Below, one piece after another: positions 27,189-34,299 of a DNA stretch of 64,000 nucleotides. Each line of letters begins with the position of its first letter. Position 1 is the stretch's first letter. Position numbers and translations under genes: made by a program. The DNA is from Flammeovirga yaeyamensis (lineage in GTDB: Bacteria; Bacteroidota; Bacteroidia; Cytophagales; Flammeovirgaceae): contig NZ_CP076132.1 in the NCBI RefSeq assembly GCF_018736045.1, forward strand, positions 4,077,501 through 4,141,500, in the 5' to 3' direction. The notes below the pieces were generated by a model. The model did not search any database and was not told where the DNA came from. It was given only the letters and a program-made list of their open reading frames with translations.

Positions 27189-27698
27189 TTACCATTGAAT
27201 TGTTTCAATAGATTTCTTTAAATCGAATAGCCAGCTTTTTTTTGTGTCGTTACATTTTAAATGTAACATATTTCTTTGATCTTCATGCACATCGTACAAT
27301 AAGGTATTTTCAAGTTCCATATTTTTCACTTTTCGAATTCCTGAGACCTCCAAATACACCCATACCGCCTGAATATCTCTTTTCTGATCCGTTTCTCTCC
27401 CCACCCACGAAAAAGCAACATCTTTATCGTTGATTTTAATCTTTATGTTTTTATCAAAATATTTTTTTATCCATTGGTCACTATCTTCCACTTCATTTTC
27501 TGTAAATAAATGAAGCTGCGGCCCTCCAATATTAACAATTCCGTCTTCCAAATCATCTATAAATACTTTTGACGATATTTCTATAGATTTAGATTCCTGA
27601 TTAAAATTAACTTCTGATACCGATAAATGTATTGGATGAAAAAACGAAGTGAGTCCTAAAGATAGGAATAATAAAAGGGATAAAATTTTGAAACGCAT
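27189..27698 (-). CDS. DUF6702 family exported protein
   Basis: A 169-residue protein with an N-terminal signal peptide or anchor (MRFKILSLLLFLSLGLTSF) followed by HPIHLSVSEVNFN and IEISSKVFIDDLEDGI, the opening pattern of the DUF6702 family in Bacteroidota. The rest is predicted beta-rich and ends around LLYDVHEDQRNMLHL. The family is found next to peptidases or membrane proteins and has no known function. Here its neighbours are a type B surface protein and, divergent, a response regulator. No terminator was identified. Confidence 0.8.
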   Translation of the reverse strand: MRFKILSLLLFLSLGLTSFFHPIHLSVSEVNFNQESKSIEISSKVFIDDLEDGIVNIGGPQLHLFTENEVEDSDQWIKKYFDKNIKIKINDKDVAFSWVGRETDQKRDIQAVWVYLEVSGIRKVKNMELENTLLYDVHEDQRNMLHLKCNDTKKSWLFDLKKSIETIQW

Positions 27699-27903
27699 TG
27701 ATGGAACTTTATTAAAAATTCAACTATTATTTGACTTATTCCGTACTTAGGCTTTGGATTCTCTGAGATTAACTGATTTATTATATTATAATTTTTATTT
27801 TTCAGTTAATGTTTGTAGAATTATAATAGAAAACCACTACGAAAAGTTGAAGTAATACAAAATTCAACATATTCTGTAATCAATCTGAAACTATTTTAAG
27901 CAA

Positions 27904-28278
27904 ATGGGAAAAAAAATATTAGTTGCAGAAGACAGTTCTGTAATCCAAAACATTACACGCAAAGTACTACAATTTCAAAATTACGAAATAATTTCTGTAA
28001 AAAACGGACAACAAGTCCTAGATAAATTAGCCAAAGGAGATTACGATGCAATTCTTCTAGACATCAATATGCCTGTTATGGATGGCATGGAGTGTGCTCA
28101 AAAAATTAGAGGCCTTGATGATGACAAGAAGAAGAATATTCCTATTGTAGCTATTACAGGTAATGCAAAAAATTATTCAATGGATGACTTCAAGGAAGTA
28201 GGCATTAATGAATACCTACCAAAGCCATTAAATTTTGACAACTTGGTAAATGTTGTCAACAAAGTCACCAATAATTAA
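27904..28278 (+). CDS. Single-domain response regulator (CheY-like)
   Basis: A 124-residue stand-alone receiver domain with no output domain. All key residues are present: Glu9-Asp10 acidic pocket, phospho-acceptor Asp53 (LLDINMPVMDG), Thr85 (VAITGNA) and Lys107 (LPKPLN). Such proteins act by protein-protein contact or as phosphate relays or sinks. No histidine kinase gene is nearby, so its partner is elsewhere. A long perfect terminator hairpin follows 26 bases after the stop. Confidence 0.93.
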   Translation: MGKKILVAEDSSVIQNITRKVLQFQNYEIISVKNGQQVLDKLAKGDYDAILLDINMPVMDGMECAQKIRGLDDDKKKNIPIVAITGNAKNYSMDDFKEVGINEYLPKPLNFDNLVNVVNKVTNN

Positions 28279-28304
28279 GATAACTTCTATTTGATATCAA
28301 TAAG

Positions 28305-28347
28305 AAACTGAATAAATTACCAACTAGTGTAATTTATTCAGTTTTTT
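28305..28347 (+). terminator. Terminator abutting the next start codon
   Basis: A perfect 16-bp stem (28305-28320 with 28329-28344; arms begin AAACTGAATAAATTAC) with an 8-base loop and a T6 tract (28342-28347). The next gene's ATG is at 28350, two bases after the T tract, so this is either a terminator followed by a promoterless start or a leader hairpin that controls the next gene. Confidence 0.85.
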
Positions 28348-28349
28348 AT

Positions 28350-28640
28350 ATGTCCAAATCTAAAAGTACATTAAAGCCTACTAAACATTTACAGAACAAA
28401 CTAGAAGACTTATTTACCGAAACAGATTATCATTTAAGGTATGAGAAAGGTAGCTTCAAGTCCGGTTACTGTTTGATAAAGAATGCCAAAGTAGCCATCA
28501 TAAATAAGTATTATAGTCAGGAAGGAAAGATTCAATCCATGATGGATATTTTAAAAGAAATCAATATTGATCTTTCAAATTTAAGCGAGAAAAATGTTGA
28601 GTTATATCAACAAGTAGTGGAGAACGACTTTTCTATATAA
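28350..28640 (+). CDS. Conserved small protein of unknown function upstream of PhnP-like hydrolase
   Basis: A 96-residue soluble protein: a basic N-terminus (KSKSTLKPTKHLQNKLEDLF), then a compact region with TDYHLRYEKGSFKSGYCLIKNAKVAIINKYYSQEGKIQSMMDIL. There is no signal peptide or membrane segment. I do not recognise a named family. The gene ends four bases before the hydrolase start, so the two are co-translated and probably functionally linked. There is no alternative ATG until residue 64, so the start at 28350 is kept even though a terminator-like hairpin lies directly before it. Confidence 0.75.
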   Translation: MSKSKSTLKPTKHLQNKLEDLFTETDYHLRYEKGSFKSGYCLIKNAKVAIINKYYSQEGKIQSMMDILKEINIDLSNLSEKNVELYQQVVENDFSI

Positions 28641-28644
28641 GCGA

Positions 28645-29415
28645 ATGAGAATAACATTTTTAGGAACTGGAACTTCCCAAGGAATACCTATTATTGGTTG
28701 TCAATGTGAAGTCTGCACATCTTTAGATTACAGAAACAAACGACTAAGGAGTAGTATACATATACAAACTGATAATAACGAGAGTATTATTATCGATTCT
28801 GGTACAGATTTCAGGCAACAAGTGCTTCGAGAGCGAATTACTCAACTAGATGGTTTATTGTTTACTCATCAGCACAAAGATCATACTGCAGGAATGGATG
28901 ATATTCGAGGGTTTTATTTTTTAAATGGCATGAAACCTATCGAATTATTTGCTACTGCACCTGTTTTTGATCAATTAAAACAAGAATTCAGTTATATCTT
29001 CGCCAAAGAAAAATATCCGGGAGTACCTTCTGTTAATTTAAACACTTTAGAAAAAAACAAAACATTTAAAGTAGGTAAAACAGACATTTTACCTATCGAA
29101 GTGTATCATTACAAGCTACCGGTTCTTGGGTATAGAATCAAAAACTTTGCTTACATCACAGATGCCAACAGAATAGAAGCTGATCAAATGGATCAATTAA
29201 AAGGTTTAGATATTCTTGTTATTAATGCCCTTCAAAAGGAAAAGCATATATCTCATTTCACATTAGATGAAGCCAAGGAAGTAATTAAAGAGTTAAAGCC
29301 TAAAAAAGCATACATTACCCATATCGGACATAAAATGGGACTGCATGCCGATGTTCAAAAGGACCTACCAGAAAATGTATTTTTATCAGAAGACGGTTTA
29401 GTTCTTGAACTATAA
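28645..29415 (+). CDS. MBL-fold metallohydrolase, PhnP-like
   Basis: A 256-residue cytoplasmic metallo-beta-lactamase-fold phosphodiesterase. It opens FLGTGTSQGIPIIGC; Cys19, Cys21 and Cys24 match the cysteines that hold a structural zinc in E. coli PhnP. The catalytic metal motif THQHKDH gives His75, His77, Asp79 and His80. Later ligands lie in ITDANRIE and the C-terminal THIGHKMG. PhnP cleaves cyclic ribose phosphates in the C-P lyase pathway, but no phn genes occur here, and many Bacteroidota carry this family without that pathway, so the substrate is open. It is co-operonic with the 96-residue gene. Confidence 0.88.
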   Translation: MRITFLGTGTSQGIPIIGCQCEVCTSLDYRNKRLRSSIHIQTDNNESIIIDSGTDFRQQVLRERITQLDGLLFTHQHKDHTAGMDDIRGFYFLNGMKPIELFATAPVFDQLKQEFSYIFAKEKYPGVPSVNLNTLEKNKTFKVGKTDILPIEVYHYKLPVLGYRIKNFAYITDANRIEADQMDQLKGLDILVINALQKEKHISHFTLDEAKEVIKELKPKKAYITHIGHKMGLHADVQKDLPENVFLSEDGLVLEL

Positions 29416-29449
29416 AAAAAGCCATCATATTAAAATATGATGGCTTTTT
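29416..29449. terminator. Bidirectional terminator between the hydrolase and psd genes
   Basis: A long stem (AAAAAGCCATCATA with TATGATGGCTTTTT) flanked by A7 and T5. The convergent genes end at 29415 and 29463. Confidence 0.9.
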
Positions 29450-29462
29450 AATAATACCTTGA

Positions 29463-30119
29463 TTACAATGTGGCGATAACAGTTTCTCCACCTCGTGTTT
29501 TCTGATCTAATTCAACGTTTATTTTAGCATTTAATGGTAAATAAACATCGATTCGAGAGCCAAATTTGATAAATCCAAATTCCTCTCCTTGTTTCACTTC
29601 ATCTCCTTCATTCACATACCATCTGATACGTCTTGCTAAGGCACCTGCGATTTGTCTATACAATACTTGAACACCATTTGAATTTTCTGACACTAAAGTC
29701 GTTCTTTCGTTATCAGTACTAGATTTTGGATGCCAAGCTACTAAGAATTTACCAGGATGATATTTAAAAAACTTAATTACACCTGAAATTGGATTCCTAC
29801 TTAAATGTACATTTACAGGAGACATGAATATTGAAATTTGAATTCTTTCATCTTTGAAATACTCATCTTCCTGCGTTTGCTCAATCACAACTACTTTTCC
29901 GTCTGCTGGAGCTATTACTAAATTTTCTCCTTGGGGAATTGTTCTTCTAGGGTTTCTAAAGAATTGAAGAATTAATAAGAAGAAAATAACACTTACGGTG
30001 ATAGATATCCCTTGAATTACTTTTGCTTCAGGAATGAAATAAAATAATGCTGCATTTAAGACAAAAAAAACGATCAACAAAGTGATCAGTAAGGAATGTC
30101 CTTCTTTATGTATAGTCAT
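29463..30119 (-). CDS. psd: Phosphatidylserine decarboxylase proenzyme, short form
   Basis: Converts phosphatidylserine to phosphatidylethanolamine at the inner membrane; 218 residues, the short (PSD-related) form common in Bacteroidota. Two N-terminal transmembrane helices (about 9-30 and 33-52) anchor it. Visible motifs: FFRNPRR, PADGKVV (about 71-77), FMSPVNVHLSR (98-108) and, near the end, the self-cleavage site FGSR, where cleavage between Gly187 and Ser188 would create the pyruvoyl group on the small subunit. The phosphatidylserine synthase gene is not next to it. It appears single, with a shared terminator. Confidence 0.96.
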   Translation of the reverse strand: MTIHKEGHSLLITLLIVFFVLNAALFYFIPEAKVIQGISITVSVIFFLLILQFFRNPRRTIPQGENLVIAPADGKVVVIEQTQEDEYFKDERIQISIFMSPVNVHLSRNPISGVIKFFKYHPGKFLVAWHPKSSTDNERTTLVSENSNGVQVLYRQIAGALARRIRWYVNEGDEVKQGEEFGFIKFGSRIDVYLPLNAKINVELDQKTRGGETVIATL

Positions 30120-30260
30120 GTTGTGTTTAGATATACCAAATTTTCCGAAATATAATCATCATCTTTCAAATTTGAATGAAGTTATTTAGGAATAATCTAT
30201 TTTTTTGACAAAAATAATGTTTTTGGCGTATATGTTAAGATTTACTTTTCTAAAATTTTA

Positions 30261-31247
30261 TTAATGTCCAGCACCAATGATACGAATTCTCTTTCTATTT
30301 CTCTTTTCTTTACGCTGAATACGTTCCTGCTGTCTTTCTGTTTTTGTTTTCTTTCTTTTCGTTTTATCTACTTGTCCTCTATGCTTATCGCCATACTTTT
30401 GATTCTGTCTGTGTTTGTATTTATTTCCTCTAACTCTAGCTCCACCTAAAACTGCATGGGTATGTTCTTGTTGGACACCACAAGATTCTATTGGACATAA
30501 AGGAAGTTTTTGTTTTATATCGTAAGCAATTTTTACCTCAGCATTAAGTCTTGCCAAAAACATGTTGGACTTTAATTCACTCACTTCTGAAGTAGAATAG
30601 TTATTAATAACTTCTTTATAAGAACCAAATGAATAGTCCATATTTAACATTGTTGATACACTAAACTTATCTGAAACATATTGAGTGTAGCCAACACCAA
30701 ACAACAAACCAAAAGAGGTGAATTCCCCATTGTTTTTTATACCTGTGACATTACCTCCAGAACCTCCATTGGACAATTCCATGTATTGATACTCTGTTAA
30801 TCCTTTGTGCATTAAAGGAGATAACCTCACAAAGAAATTTTCTTTGATATGAGGTAAAAAGTAATTAGGAATGAATTTTAAAATATATAAATCTCCATAG
30901 AGAGAGTAAGTCCTCATCTCTGATCGTGCATTGGAAACTTGTTGATACTTATCTAAATCACTATCGAATTTTGAAAACCCAAAGCTACCTCCCACCATTA
31001 AACCATCGATAACCTGAAAATCGGTACTTAGAGTAAAACCATACCCCCATCCTGGATTTGGAAGATTGTATTCTTGTATAGGACTAGTAGAGGCTTGTGA
31101 CTGATCAATCTTAGAATTAAAGTACATCAGTTGAGAGTTCGCACTAAAACCTACTTTCCATTTCGAATATTGTGCATAGGATTGCTGCGCACACATCAAG
31201 AGGGCAAAAAGGAATAAGAACTTAATATTTTTTAAGCTATCGAACAT
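30261..31247 (-). CDS. Outer membrane beta-barrel protein with a strongly basic C-terminal tail
   Basis: A 328-residue protein with a signal peptide (about 1-25, ending AQSYAQ). Residues about 26-255 show alternating, aromatic-rich strands (KWKVGFSANSQLMYFNS, YGYGF-type turns, FGLLFGVGYTQYVSDKFSVS) like a small 8-10-strand barrel. The last 70 residues are unlike a barrel end: after two cysteines (PLCPIESCG) they are very rich in Lys and Arg (KHRGQVDKTKRKKTKTERQ and onwards), ending IRIIGAGH. The tail could bind LPS, nucleic acid or peptidoglycan, but no family is recognised. A -7 box (TATATTTG on the minus strand, 31327-31334) lies 80 bases upstream. Confidence 0.7.
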   Translation of the reverse strand: MFDSLKNIKFLFLFALLMCAQQSYAQYSKWKVGFSANSQLMYFNSKIDQSQASTSPIQEYNLPNPGWGYGFTLSTDFQVIDGLMVGGSFGFSKFDSDLDKYQQVSNARSEMRTYSLYGDLYILKFIPNYFLPHIKENFFVRLSPLMHKGLTEYQYMELSNGGSGGNVTGIKNNGEFTSFGLLFGVGYTQYVSDKFSVSTMLNMDYSFGSYKEVINNYSTSEVSELKSNMFLARLNAEVKIAYDIKQKLPLCPIESCGVQQEHTHAVLGGARVRGNKYKHRQNQKYGDKHRGQVDKTKRKKTKTERQQERIQRKEKRNRKRIRIIGAGH

Positions 31248-31326
31248 CTATACTTTATGAGATTGAATAATTTTAGAATAGTCTGTCATTATCTCTTGCA
31301 ACTTCTGTGCAAAATTTTCAAGGCTT

Positions 31327-31334
31327 CAAATATA
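31327..31334 (-). promoter_or_regulatory. Candidate -7 box of the basic-tailed outer membrane protein gene
   Basis: TATATTTG on the minus strand fits TAnnTTTG. A TTTG lies 24 bases further upstream, slightly more than the usual spacing. Confidence 0.4.
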
Positions 31335-31391
31335 ATGAACAGAAATTTAAAATATTATCAAAAGATACAATCTTAGGTACAAAAAAAACAA

Positions 31392-31420
31392 AAAGAGTAC
31401 TCGAAAATCGAACACTCTTT
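31392..31420 (-). terminator. Terminator of the 109-residue protein gene
   Basis: AAAGAGT pairs with ACTCTTT with an inner TCGA/TCGA pair. An A-rich run on its left gives the U tract. It follows a copy of the 28-nt element. Confidence 0.75.
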
Positions 31421-31430
31421 CCTTCTTAAA

Positions 31431-31458
31431 CTAAACTAACAAACAAACTTTCAACTAA
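31431..31458 (-). repeat. 28-nt element, copy 1
   Basis: Plus strand begins CTAAACTAACAAACAAAC and ends TTTCAACTAA. It lies between the stop of the 109-residue gene (8 bases away) and its terminator (10 bases away). Identical to copy 2 and one base different from copy 3. Confidence 0.9.
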
Positions 31459-31466
31459 ATAATATC

Positions 31467-31796
31467 TTATGAAGCTTGCTGATATTCATCTTGATGAATG
31501 CAATACTTCATTTCTTGAAGTACGCTTGAAATTATATTTTCAGGTACCTCATGGATTAATATTTTTTTATATTCTTCACAAGTAAGTATATCATTGTTCC
31601 TTCTAGCACTTGTAAAAATCTCATAAACTCTTGATTCAGTATATAACTTCACTACCTCGTTTAGCAAAGTGATATTCACTTCAGAATTAGATCTGATATC
31701 ATAAATAGGTTGTTTTCCAATCGTTTTATTTATTATAAGAACTCCTTGTTTAGTGTTATCATTTTGTATGAATTCGAAGTTAAATTTTATTTTCAT
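31467..31796 (-). CDS. Small protein of unknown function, member 1 of a local three-member family
   Basis: A 109-residue soluble protein with no signal peptide. The N-terminal half is predicted beta-rich (KIKFNFEFIQNDN, GVLIINKTIG) and the C-terminal half helical. Residues about 52-109 align with the protein at 32170: YTESRVYEIF here against YADSRIYETF there, followed by a similar helical region, and both end in Ala-Ser. A related IYE segment occurs in the protein at 32835. I recognise no family. The gene has its own terminator preceded by the shared 28-nt element. Confidence 0.6.
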   Translation of the reverse strand: MKIKFNFEFIQNDNTKQGVLIINKTIGKQPIYDIRSNSEVNITLLNEVVKLYTESRVYEIFTSARRNNDILTCEEYKKILIHEVPENIISSVLQEMKYCIHQDEYQQAS

Positions 31797-32061
31797 AGGT
31801 AGGCTTTGTAGGATAGGTTATTAAATACTTGTAAATATTACATTTACAAATGAATGCATTAACACAAGTTTACACAAATTTTCGATTAATAAATTTCACT
31901 CGAATCAAATAAAGTGCAACATTATCTTTAAATATTCACATATTGATTTTCTACTATAAATACAACTAGAAATAACCTTATTTACAATATTAGTATATAT
32001 ATAGCCGTTTGAATACAATAAATTTAGATTAAATCTAAAGAAGATAGAAAATATAAATAAT
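31797..32061. other. AT-rich spacer between small paralog genes
   Basis: The 373 bases between the two small genes hold, at the right, the terminator and 28-nt copy 2, and otherwise only AT-rich sequence with a 17-base palindrome at 32023-32039 (TTTAGATT/AATCTAAA). No frame or clear promoter. Confidence 0.5.
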
Positions 32062-32091
32062 AAAAGAGCCCATAAAAATATGGGCTCTTTT
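32062..32091 (-). terminator. Terminator of the 117-residue protein gene
   Basis: Perfect 13-bp stem (AAAAGAGCCCATA with TATGGGCTCTTTT, loop AAAA). In the leftward transcript the 3' arm itself ends in four U and is followed by AU-rich sequence. Confidence 0.88.
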
Positions 32092-32094
32092 ATA

Positions 32095-32122
32095 CTAAAC
32101 TAACAAACAAACTTTCAACTAA
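32095..32122 (-). repeat. 28-nt element, copy 2
   Basis: Identical to copy 1. It is 47 bases after the stop of the 117-residue gene and 3 bases before the terminator stem. Confidence 0.9.
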
Positions 32123-32169
32123 TTTTTTATTATGAGTATTTTATAATGATAGTAAATTGGGTGACAATT

Positions 32170-32523
32170 TTATGATGCATTTCTTAAAGATTGTTCTTCT
32201 TCAAAAATGCCTAAATCGATTAATTTGTTAATGATAAATTCAGATTCGAATTCACCAATTAATTCATCAATATAATCTTGTAACATTGCATCTACACCTT
32301 GATCCCTTAATTGTAGGAAAGTTTCGTAGATTCTAGAATCAGCGTATTGATTTTTACCTGAGTCTAGTAGCGTTTCATATTCGCTTTTTGAAAGAATCTC
32401 GCCATTCGTATCCAAATCAAATTTTAGTTGGCTGTTTCGATTTGAAACTACTAAAAATATTGGAGTAACGATATCAGAATATTTCAATTCTCCTTCTAAT
32501 GTAATTTGAAAATACGTAACCAT
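32170..32523 (-). CDS. Small protein of unknown function, member 2 of a local three-member family
   Basis: A 117-residue soluble, acidic protein. A beta-rich N-terminal half (MVTYFQITLEGELKYSDIVTPIFLVVSNRN) is followed by an EILSKSEYETLLDSG segment and a helical C-terminal half with NQYADSRIYETFLQLRDQG and DYIDELIGEF. It aligns with the 109-residue protein over the C-terminal half and shares the IYE-x-[FY]-x-QL pattern with the 84-residue protein. No recognised family, signal peptide or membrane segment. Same strand and same gene, 28-nt element, terminator order as member 1. Confidence 0.62.
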   Translation of the reverse strand: MVTYFQITLEGELKYSDIVTPIFLVVSNRNSQLKFDLDTNGEILSKSEYETLLDSGKNQYADSRIYETFLQLRDQGVDAMLQDYIDELIGEFESEFIINKLIDLGIFEEEQSLRNAS

Positions 32524-32740
32524 GGCAGCATATGATTTAAGAGTGGCGAATAATTAAGTTCCTACTATATTTCAATTTTTGAACTTATTCACAAATACAT
32601 CTAAATATTTCTAATGTACAACTACATAGGCCTAAAATAGAGATGTATCTAGAAATAGTCATATAATAAACTTTATATACTTATATCAAAAACTGAAAAT
32701 AAGCTAATTATATAAACATGATTGAACTAATTTTGTTTCG
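32524..32740. other. AT-rich spacer right of the 109/117-residue pair
   Basis: The 311 bases between small genes hold the terminator at 32741-32793 and otherwise AT-rich sequence with no frame. It should contain the promoter of the 117-residue gene, but no exact TAnnTTTG box was found. Confidence 0.5.
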
Positions 32741-32793
32741 AAAAAAAAGTTCCTTTTAGGAGAAGAAACAAGGTATCTCAACCTAAAAAGAAC
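32741..32793 (-). terminator. Terminator of the 84-residue protein gene
   Basis: GTTCCTTTTAGG pairs with CCTAAAAAGAAC with one mismatch, around a 21-base loop. An A8 run on its left is the U tract. No 28-nt element is present here. Confidence 0.75.
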
Positions 32794-32834
32794 CATGTAA
32801 TATCAAAATAATCCTATAATTACCACTAATTATA

Positions 32835-33089
32835 CTATCTGCTTATTCTAACTAATAGAGCTTCAGAAGACAAAGCATAACGATTAGATAAAATGTCTAT
32901 ACAATCAATTAGTGTAACATTAGGATTGCTGGATTTTAATTGTACATAGAGTTCATATATCAATGTTCTAAGACGTGATGGTGAGAGATCCTTTTTCTCT
33001 TCGACTGACGTCTTATTCTTGAAGGATCTGAAGTATTTAATTTTGACACGGTTTGATTTATTTAATTGTGTAGAGTTCATTGAAAGCAT
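32835..33089 (-). CDS. Small protein of unknown function, possible member 3 of the local family
   Basis: An 84-residue basic protein; the start may be the second ATG three codons in (33080). The N-terminal 35 residues are Lys/Ser/Asn-rich, then one helical domain: SRLRTLIYELYVQLKSSNPN followed by TLIDCIDILSNRYALSSEAL. The IYELYVQLKS and DCIDIL stretches line up with IYETFLQLRD and DYIDEL of the 117-residue protein, so the two may share the helical half while this one lacks the beta half. Weak but repeated similarity, so family membership is tentative. Unknown function. Confidence 0.5.
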   Translation of the reverse strand: MLSMNSTQLNKSNRVKIKYFRSFKNKTSVEEKKDLSPSRLRTLIYELYVQLKSSNPNVTLIDCIDILSNRYALSSEALLVRISR

Positions 33090-33184
33090 GGTGTTATTTT
33101 TAAGATAATTGTCTTTTATTGAGTTAAGGTATTACAATATATAAATTTACTACTGATAATCAAATAGTTAAGTGTATTTTTTTA
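33090..33184. other. AT-rich spacer with no gene
   Basis: Part of a 325-base stretch (33090-33414) between the 84-residue and DUF5675 genes. The rest holds a terminator, 28-nt copy 3, and a hairpin at 33279-33296 (ATGTAC/GTACAT type). No frame longer than a few codons. Confidence 0.5.
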
Positions 33185-33220
33185 TAAAAAAAAGAACCTA
33201 TGAATTTCACAAGTTCTTTT
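33185..33220 (-). terminator. Terminator downstream of the DUF5675 gene or of an unannotated transcript
   Basis: AAAAGAAC pairs with GTTCTTTT; an A-rich run on the left gives the U tract. It lies 195 bases beyond the DUF5675 stop, unusually far, with 28-nt copy 3 just before it. Confidence 0.75.
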
Positions 33221-33228
33221 CACTAAAA

Positions 33229-33256
33229 CTAAACTAACAAACAAACTTCCAACTAA
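33229..33256 (-). repeat. 28-nt element, copy 3
   Basis: Differs from copies 1 and 2 at one base (TTCC in place of TTTC). It lies 158 bases after the DUF5675 stop and 8 bases before the terminator stem, so the transcript end again reads element then hairpin. Confidence 0.88.
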
Positions 33257-33414
33257 TCGAATATTTTTAATGTACAGAGTAGTACATGTTTATATCTTTT
33301 TTACATTGTTATAATGTTCTAAAATCAAATAAGTATTTTTTTTACACTTAAACAAATCTTTATTTATACTTATTTACAATTCATCTAAAAATACAATGTT
33401 TACCTATTGAAATA

Positions 33415-34299
33415 CTAAATTTCTTTTTTCAGATACTCGTTATGTACAAAACCAGAAAACTCCCTTGCAACAACTTTCAACCAATCCTTATTTTTAGATA
33501 TCACCCTCACTTCTTCACCCGTAAGTAACCCATCTTCAATTACTTTTGAAGCATTAATATCTCCTTCAGCTCTGATATTAAGATACCCATTCTCAACATT
33601 TACTTGTCCTTTATCATCAAATTGATCGATATAGCGTATAGAAACCCAACCTTCTACACCCACACTTTTCACCTCAGCCCATTCTCCTTTTATTCCTATT
33701 ACCTCTAATAAGGTATCGTTTTGTAACCTTTTTATAATACTACTTTGAGTAGATGGTTCTGACCTTAAATTCAGGGTGGACTTCACATTAACTCTAACAA
33801 AATCTTTGTCTTTAATACTTAATTCAGCGGTTTCATCACTTATTTTTTCTTCCTGAGAGCTGACTATTTCTAAGGTAAAATCACATGTTAAACCTATTAA
33901 CTCACTAATGGTGTTTCCAGAATTAAGTAGGTCCAGTACATTGTCCTGCTCAATATTTCTTTTTTTAAGTGAAATGTCTGCATATCCTCTCCCTAAGAGA
34001 ACACATCCTTTGGTATCAGTAAAAAAGTTGCCTGAATGAATTAAAATATGTGATCTACCTTTTACCTCGCCTCCATCTAGTTCTTGAATATGAAAAGAAC
34101 GATTAGCATATGCACCAATTGTTCTAAATGTTGCCTTATAATGACCTAACGGTATACATGATATACGGTTCTTATTCTCTTTCCAAGGCAGTTCTAAAGT
34201 ATCACAGCAAAATATTTCTACCCCGTCATTATCCAGTAACTGAAAATGACCTGTAGTTTGTAAAGGATGATAATTTGTGCGAGTAATAATAGCTTTCAT
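33415..34299 (-). CDS. DUF5675 domain protein with two SH3-like domains
   Basis: A 294-residue protein without a signal peptide. Residues 1-150 match DUF5675, a domain of phages and Bacteroidota: LELPWKENKNRISCIPLG, FHIQELDGGEV, and ILIHSGNFFTDTKGCVLLG with His88 and Cys99. The His-Gly then Gly-Cys spacing recalls the YkuD L,D-transpeptidase active site, so a cell-wall-linked activity is possible (inference). Two bacterial SH3 domains follow, about 165-225 (STLNLRSEPSTQSSIIKRL, GEWAEVKSVGVEGWVSIRYI) and 234-294 (GYLNIRAEG, DWLKVVAREFSGFVHNEYL); such domains commonly bind peptidoglycan. Without a signal peptide it would need lysis, a phage-like release or a special secretion route to reach the wall. 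It is divergent from purD. Confidence 0.75.
   Translation of the reverse strand: MKAIITRTNYHPLQTTGHFQLLDNDGVEIFCCDTLELPWKENKNRISCIPLGHYKATFRTIGAYANRSFHIQELDGGEVKGRSHILIHSGNFFTDTKGCVLLGRGYADISLKKRNIEQDNVLDLLNSGNTISELIGLTCDFTLEIVSSQEEKISDETAELSIKDKDFVRVNVKSTLNLRSEPSTQSSIIKRLQNDTLLEVIGIKGEWAEVKSVGVEGWVSIRYIDQFDDKGQVNVENGYLNIRAEGDINASKVIEDGLLTGEEVRVISKNKDWLKVVAREFSGFVHNEYLKKEI

Noticed and set aside
31390-34299. A complete prophage remnant
   Set aside because: Only the DUF5675-SH3 protein is phage-like; no integrase, capsid, tail or att sites are seen.
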